Assembly (NCBI GenBank): GCA_963931435.1
Contig: OZ007012.1
Coordinates: forward strand, 1,054,001-1,118,000
Length of the DNA stretch: 64,000 bases
Origin: Coprousia sp963931435
GTDB taxonomy: Bacteria > Actinomycetota > Coriobacteriia > Coriobacteriales > Coriobacteriaceae
Reading direction: 5' to 3'
The translations under genes and the position numbers were made by a program. Of this stretch, positions 58,296 through 64,000 are shown in pieces. The notes under the pieces were generated by a model. The model worked only from the letters and a program-made list of their open reading frames with translations, ran no database searches and was not told where the DNA came from. Numbering within the stretch: position 1 is the stretch's first letter; the number at the start of each line of letters is the position of its first letter.

Positions 58296-60005
58296 ATGGT
58301 GATGAAGATGTCCCGTCTGTACGCTCCCACCCTGAAGGAGGACCCGGCCGAGGCCGAGCTCGCGAGCCACAAGCTGATGCTCCGCGCCGGCATGATCCGC
58401 AAGCAGGCCGCCGGTCTCTACAGCTACCTGCCGCTCGCGTGGCGCTCGCTGCGCAAGATCGAGTCTATCGTCCGTGATGAGATGGACGCCGCGGACGCCC
58501 AGGAGATGCTCCTGCCGATCCTCACTGACGCCGAGCTCTGGCGCGAGAGCGGGCGCTGGAACGCCTACGGACCCGAGCTCATGCGCGTGACCGACCGCCA
58601 CGGGCGCGAGTTCGCCCTCGGCCCCACGCACGAGGAGACCATCACCGACCTCATCACCAACGAACTCAAGAGCTACAAGCAGCTCCCCGTGAACCTCTAC
58701 CAGATCCAGGACAAGTTCCGCGACGAGATGCGCCCCCGCTTCGGGCTCATGCGCGGACGCGAGTTCATCATGAAGGACGGCTACTCCTTCAACGCCACGC
58801 AGGAGAGCCTGCAGGAGACCTACGACGCCATGAAGCAAGCATATGCCAACATCTGCGAGCGCGTGGGGCTCAAGGCCCTTCCCGTCGTGGCCGATTCCGG
58901 CCAGATCGGCGGCGACACCTCCGTCGAGTTCATGGCGCTTGCCGACGCCGGCGAGGCGGCGCTCGTCTACTGCGACTCCTGCGGCTTTGCGGCCGACGAG
59001 GAGGCCGCAACGACCACGGTGCCCGTTTCTGAGGGCCCGGGCGACGGCACCCTCACCAAGGTGCACACCCCCGGTCTTGGCAGCATCGAGGCCGTGGCGG
59101 CGTTCTTCGGCTTCCCCGAGAACGGCACGCGCAAGTCGCTCGCCCTCATCACCGAGGATGGCACGCCCGTGGTGGCGATCGTTCCGGGCGACCACGAGCT
59201 TAACGATTGTAAGGCCGAGAAGCTCTTCGGTGCCTATCACCTCATGACCGAGGATGAGCTTACCGAGTACGGTCTCCACAAGGGCTTTATCGGGCCGGTC
59301 GGCCTGCCCGAAGGCATCCGCCTTGTGGTGGACGAGACCCTGCGCGACTCCAAGAGCTGGACGTGCGGCGCCAACGAGGTCGACTACCACTACACGGGCG
59401 CGTGCCCCGGCCGCGACTTCACGGTCGACGAGTGGGCCGACCTCATCACCGTGCACGCCGGCGACCCCTGCCCGCACTGCGGTGAGGCGCTCGCGGGTGC
59501 CCGCGGCATCGAGGTCAGCCAGGTCTTCCAGCTCGGCACTAAGTACTCCGCCTCGATGGGCGCCACTTTTACCGATGAAGATGGCCACGAGAAGCCCTTC
59601 CTCATGGGGTGCTACGGCGTGGGCGTGTCGCGCACGCTCGCCGCGATCATCGAGCAGCACAACGACGAACAGGGCATCATCTGGCCCGTCTCGGTGGCGC
59701 CCTACGAGGTCTCGGTCATCTCGCTCGACAAAAAGGGCGAGGCCCTCGACGCGGCGGCTGCCATCGCCGATGAGCTCGAGGCCTTGGGCATCGACGTCAT
59801 CTTCGACGATCGCGCCGAGCGCCCGGGTGTCAAGTTCGCCGACAACGACCTCATGGGCTTCCCGTACCAGGTGATCGTGGGCAAGCGCGGTCTCGCCAAC
59901 GGAACGGTCGAGCTCAAGTGCCGCGCGACGGGCGAGCGCGAGGACGTCGCGCTCGACGAGGTCGTCCCCCGCGTAGCCGACCTCGTGAAGGAGCAGCGCG
60001 CCTGA
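58296..60005 (+). CDS. proS: Prolyl-tRNA synthetase, bacterial type with editing domain
   Basis: Class II synthetase charging tRNA-Pro. The 569 residues contain motif 2 (QIQDKFRDEMRPRFGLMRGREFIMKDGYSF), the inserted YbaK-like editing domain (about 225-385, with VPGDHELND), motif 3 GCYGVGVSRTLAAIIEQ near 440 and a C-terminal anticodon-binding domain. ATG 58296 is set by AGGAGG seven bases upstream. The middle third uses more CTT, TTT and AAC/GAT-type codons than the ends. Confidence 0.96.
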   Translation: MVMKMSRLYAPTLKEDPAEAELASHKLMLRAGMIRKQAAGLYSYLPLAWRSLRKIESIVRDEMDAADAQEMLLPILTDAELWRESGRWNAYGPELMRVTDRHGREFALGPTHEETITDLITNELKSYKQLPVNLYQIQDKFRDEMRPRFGLMRGREFIMKDGYSFNATQESLQETYDAMKQAYANICERVGLKALPVVADSGQIGGDTSVEFMALADAGEAALVYCDSCGFAADEEAATTTVPVSEGPGDGTLTKVHTPGLGSIEAVAAFFGFPENGTRKSLALITEDGTPVVAIVPGDHELNDCKAEKLFGAYHLMTEDELTEYGLHKGFIGPVGLPEGIRLVVDETLRDSKSWTCGANEVDYHYTGACPGRDFTVDEWADLITVHAGDPCPHCGEALAGARGIEVSQVFQLGTKYSASMGATFTDEDGHEKPFLMGCYGVGVSRTLAAIIEQHNDEQGIIWPVSVAPYEVSVISLDKKGEALDAAAAIADELEALGIDVIFDDRAERPGVKFADNDLMGFPYQVIVGKRGLANGTVELKCRATGEREDVALDEVVPRVADLVKEQRA

Positions 60006-60090
60006 AGGGTCCGCTTCGGGGACCTGGGGGCGGCGGCCGATCTAGGATCAACTGCTTTTCCGTGACCATCCATCGTCTCAAAAAAAGTTC

Positions 60091-60119
60091 TTGCAATCGC
60101 CCAAGGCATCCCGTATAGT
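60091..60119 (+). promoter_or_regulatory. Promoter of first tRNA-Ala
   Basis: TTGCAA (60091-60096), 17-base spacer, TATAGT (60114-60119), 16 bases before the tRNA. The second tRNA-Ala has the same boxes and spacing. Confidence 0.85.
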
Positions 60120-60214
60120 ATTTCCCGCACCAGATGGGGGCGTAGCTCAGCTGGGAGAGCGCTTGACTGGCAGTCAAGAGGTCAGGGGTTCGATCCCCCT
60201 CGTCTCCACCATCG
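60109..60214 (+). repeat. 106 bp direct repeat, copy 1 (tRNA-Ala unit)
   Basis: Covers the -10 region, leader, tRNA-Ala and the three bases after CCA. It differs from copy 2 (61453-61558) at one base, in the T loop (C here, T there). Outside these limits the flanks differ, apart from the shared -35 TTGCAATCGC. Confidence 0.9.
60136..60211 (+). tRNA. tRNA-Ala(GGC), copy 1
   Basis: 76 bases with CCA encoded. The anticodon stem TTGA/TCAA encloses CTGGCAG, anticodon GGC, which reads GCC and GCT. The acceptor stem has the G3-U70 wobble pair that marks alanine tRNAs. Confidence 0.97.
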
Positions 60215-60222
60215 GCTTTTCT

Positions 60223-60254
60223 AGAGCATCTACCGAGGTAGATGCTCTTTTTTT
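60223..60254 (+). terminator. Terminator after first tRNA-Ala
   Basis: Arms AGAGCATCTACC (60223-60234) and GGTAGATGCTCT (60237-60248), then a run of T to 60254. A very strong terminator. The only ATG of the following frame (60242) lies within its 3' arm. Confidence 0.92.
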
Positions 60255-61411
60255 CTAACTCTCCAAAGACCCGTGCGAAGGCCATCGACAGCGTCCGCAG
60301 CGGCAGCGCCTATGCCGCTTTCATCATCCCGAGCGACTTTACCTCGACGCTCTCCGGCGTGCTTAACGGCAACGCACAGCCGGCCCCTATCGACTACTAC
60401 GTAAACGAGAAGGAAAACGCCATCGCCCCGAAGGTGACCGACACGGGCGCCACGACGCTCGAGAGCCAGATCTCGAGCGAGTTTGTTCGCACGGTGGGCG
60501 AGGTGGCGAGCGAGAAGCTCAAAGGTGCCTCGGGCGAGGCCCTCGACACCGCGCGCAGCGGCATCGATAGCGTGGCGAACACCCTGCGCGAGGCTGCCTC
60601 GCAGGCCTCCGGGCTCGCCGATGGCATCGCGGACATGGATGCCGCCGTCGCCACCGCGCGCTCCGCGATCGCGGATGCGCGCGACGCGCTTTCGAGCGCC
60701 TCGGCTCAGGCGGGCACGCTCGCCGGCCGCCTCGGCATGGCGCTCGCGAGCGCCAAGAGCACACGCGGCGACATACGCTCCCCGACGGGCGACCTGTCCG
60801 GTGCCCTCACGGGCGCCAGCGGAACGCTCGCCATCTGGATCGGCGGGGTGGTCCTCGCCGCGCTCACCAAGGCGACTCCGAGCGCACGGGCGCTGCAGGA
60901 GACGGGATGCACGGTGACGCAGGCCTACCTCGGGCGCCTGGCGCTCTTCTGCGGCACGGGTATCATCCAGGCGGCCATCATCTGCCTGGGTGACGTGGGC
61001 TATCTTGGCGTGCAGTGCGCGCACCCGGGGCTCTTCCTGCTCGCGGGATGCGTTGCGTCCGTCGTCTTTATCAGCATCATCTTTGCGCTGACCTCGTCGT
61101 TTGGCGATATCGGCAAGGCGGTCGCCGTCGTCCTCGTGGTCGTGCAGGTGGCCGGTGCCGGCGGGACGTTCCCCGCGCAGATGCTGCCTCCGGTCTTTCA
61201 GACGATCTACGCGTGGCTGCCCTTCGTGCACGCGGAGGGCGCCATGCGCGCGGCGCTCTTTGGCATCTACAACGGTGACTTCTGGATCCAACTGGCCATT
61301 CTCGCTGCCTATGCCGTGCCCGCAGTCGCACTCGGCCTGTTGCTGCGGCGCGCGCCGTCGGGCGCCGTCAAGCGCTTCGAGGAGGCCCTCGAGTCGACGC
61401 ATGTGATGTAG
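60255..61411 (+). pseudogene. Truncated YhgE/Pip-type membrane protein gene
   Basis: An open frame of about 385 codons resembles parts of YhgE/Pip (ABC-2-like) proteins, normally about 700-900 residues. Present are the early ectodomain (SGSAYAAFIIPSDFTSTL, then DYYVNEKENAIAPKVTDTGA), a short coiled coil, and the last membrane block (AIWIGGVVLAAL to ALGLLLRRAP). The first membrane helix with about 100 residues is missing, and most of the central stalk seems deleted as well. No start or RBS exists; the frame emerges from the tRNA terminator. Likely a remnant. Confidence 0.8.
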
Positions 61412-61434
61412 ACGGCTTCAATGGGAAAAAATGC

Positions 61435-61463
61435 TTGCAATCGCGCTGGCGTTCCCGTATAGT
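61435..61463 (+). promoter_or_regulatory. Promoter of second tRNA-Ala
   Basis: TTGCAA (61435-61440), 17-base spacer, TATAGT (61458-61463), as for copy 1. Nine bases of the spacer differ from copy 1. Confidence 0.85.
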
Positions 61464-61558
61464 ATTTCCCGCACCAGATGGGGGCGTAGCTCAGCTGGGA
61501 GAGCGCTTGACTGGCAGTCAAGAGGTCAGGGGTTCGATTCCCCTCGTCTCCACCATCG
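61453..61558 (+). repeat. 106 bp direct repeat, copy 2 (tRNA-Ala unit)
   Basis: Second copy of the unit at 60109-60214, one mismatch. The two copies bracket the YhgE/Pip remnant in direct orientation, about 1.34 kb apart. Confidence 0.9.
61480..61555 (+). tRNA. tRNA-Ala(GGC), copy 2
   Basis: Identical to the first tRNA-Ala except T in place of C in the last T-loop position. 76 bases, CCA encoded, anticodon GGC. Confidence 0.97.
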
Positions 61559-61566
61559 CAGATGCA

Positions 61567-61592
61567 CAGCCTCTGGTTTCAGGGGCTGTTTT
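61567..61592 (+). terminator. Terminator after second tRNA-Ala
   Basis: CAGCCTCTG (61567-61575) pairs with CAGGGGCTG (61580-61588), one mismatch, followed by TTTT. Only six bases separate it from the next tRNA. Confidence 0.65.
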
Positions 61593-61598
61593 CATATC

Positions 61599-61674
61599 GG
61601 GCTCGTGGCGCAACGGTTAGCGCAGGGGACTCATAATCCCTGGGTTGCAGGTTCGAATCCTGCCGGGCCCACCA
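61599..61674 (+). tRNA. tRNA with CAT anticodon (Met, or Ile2)
   Basis: 76 bases with acceptor GGGCTCG/CGGGCCC, anticodon loop CTCATAA and encoded CCA. It is not an initiator, because the three G-C pairs of the initiator anticodon stem are absent. The choice between elongator Met and lysidine-modified Ile2 cannot be settled here; Met is the default. Confidence 0.9.
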
Positions 61675-61683
61675 TATGATCTC

Positions 61684-61713
61684 AACCCAGGGGCTTTGCC
61701 CCCTGGGTTTTCT
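61684..61713 (+). terminator. Terminator after the CAT tRNA
   Basis: AACCCAGGGG (61684-61693) pairs with CCCCTGGGTT (61699-61708) around a short loop, then TTTT. Confidence 0.88.
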
Positions 61714-61789
61714 CTTGGCTCCTTCGACGGAACGGCCTGATGGGGGTGTCCTTCAAGGACGTCCCTCCGGAAGTTTTTGAAATTGGGGG

Positions 61790-61818
61790 TTGGCGGGCTG
61801 GCGGGGCCATGCTATAGT
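61790..61818 (+). promoter_or_regulatory. Promoter of tRNA-Val
   Basis: TTGGCG (61790-61795), 17-base spacer, TATAGT (61813-61818), preceded by TGC. Confidence 0.75.
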
Positions 61819-61839
61819 AGCTATCGCTGAAAGGCACAC

Positions 61840-61914
61840 GGGCGTTTGGCTCAGGGGTAGAGCACTTCCTTCACACGGAAGGGGTCACAAGTTCAAATCT
61901 TGTAACGCCCACCA
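61840..61914 (+). tRNA. tRNA-Val(CAC)
   Basis: 75 bases, acceptor GGGCGTT/AACGCCC, anticodon stem CTTCC/GGAAG with loop TTCACAC (anticodon CAC, reading GTG), T loop GTTCAAATC and encoded CCA. Suits the GTG-rich codon use of the genome. Confidence 0.96.
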
Positions 61915-61925
61915 TCGACAGTTTG

Positions 61926-61951
61926 GAGCCGGGGATTTCCTCGGCTCTTTT
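61926..61951 (+). terminator. Terminator after tRNA-Val
   Basis: GAGCCGGGG (61926-61934) pairs with CCTCGGCTC (61939-61947), one mismatch, followed by TTTT. Confidence 0.75.
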
Positions 61952-62031
61952 GTTATCGGTTCGGGCCGCGCAGACGGGCGCGATCGAGAGGGCGGGTCGC
62001 CCGCCGCGCGGCGTGCAAGGGGAGAGGCACG

Positions 62032-64000
<1,969 letters not shown>

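Noticed and set aside
60242..60244. ATG as a start for the YhgE/Pip-like frame
   Set aside because: It lies in the 3' arm of the tRNA terminator hairpin, has no ribosome binding site, and the protein would lack its first membrane helix.
61431..61679. Short frame over the second tRNA-Ala and CAT tRNA
   Set aside because: It reads through two tRNA genes and a promoter and has no RBS.

Overview
The window is a 64 kb stretch of very GC-rich chromosome carrying almost only core genes. Gene order, frequent 1-14 bp gene overlaps, many TTG and GTG starts and the codon use point to an actinobacterium, most likely class Coriobacteriia (Collinsella/Olsenella-like). That assignment is inference from gene content, not from a database match. 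No CRISPR array, prophage or insertion sequence was recognised.

Layout: (1) 1-4153, plus strand: end of an Asp23-family gene, then nusB-xseB-tlyA-nadK-recN in overlapping order. (2) 4150-12564, minus strand: a compact aromatic amino acid operon aroF-tyrA-aroB-aroA-aroC-pheA-aroE/aroK(fusion)-aroQ. It encodes all seven shikimate steps plus the Tyr and Phe branch enzymes. tRNA-Arg(CCG) lies just upstream. (3) 12973-19700: a CtpE-like P-type ATPase, an AcnA-type aconitase and a zinc-ribbon membrane protein. (4) 19803-27747: cyclophilin, TPR membrane protein and the elongation module mreB-mreC-mreD-mrdA-rodA. (5) 27760-31304: an unknown membrane protein and a split radical-SAM pair. (6) 31305-35573: a structured 320 bp intergenic region, then rplU-rpmA-obg-nadD-yqeK-rsfS. 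dinB is opposed to this block. (7) 37084-49558: rpsP-khpA-rimM-trmD-lepB, glyQS, rplS-rnhB-yraN-comM-dprA-trmFO-xer. (8) 49767-60005: rpsB-tsf, pyrH-frr-uppS-cdsA-dxr-rseP-ispG, proS. (9) 60136-61914: four tRNA genes, with a broken YhgE/Pip-type gene between two near-identical tRNA-Ala(GGC) units. (10) An ABC-F ATPase running off the end.

The genes form recognisable working groups: ribosome assembly and translation, lipid and isoprenoid precursor supply for cell wall synthesis (uppS, cdsA, dxr, ispG), rod-shape peptidoglycan synthesis, and aromatic amino acid synthesis. No clearly new multi-gene system is visible. The least explained items are the long inverted repeat upstream of rplU, the winged-helix-like insertion in RseP, the palindrome on the proS promoter, the zinc-ribbon and TPR membrane proteins beside mreBCD, and the tRNA-Ala duplication around a gene remnant.
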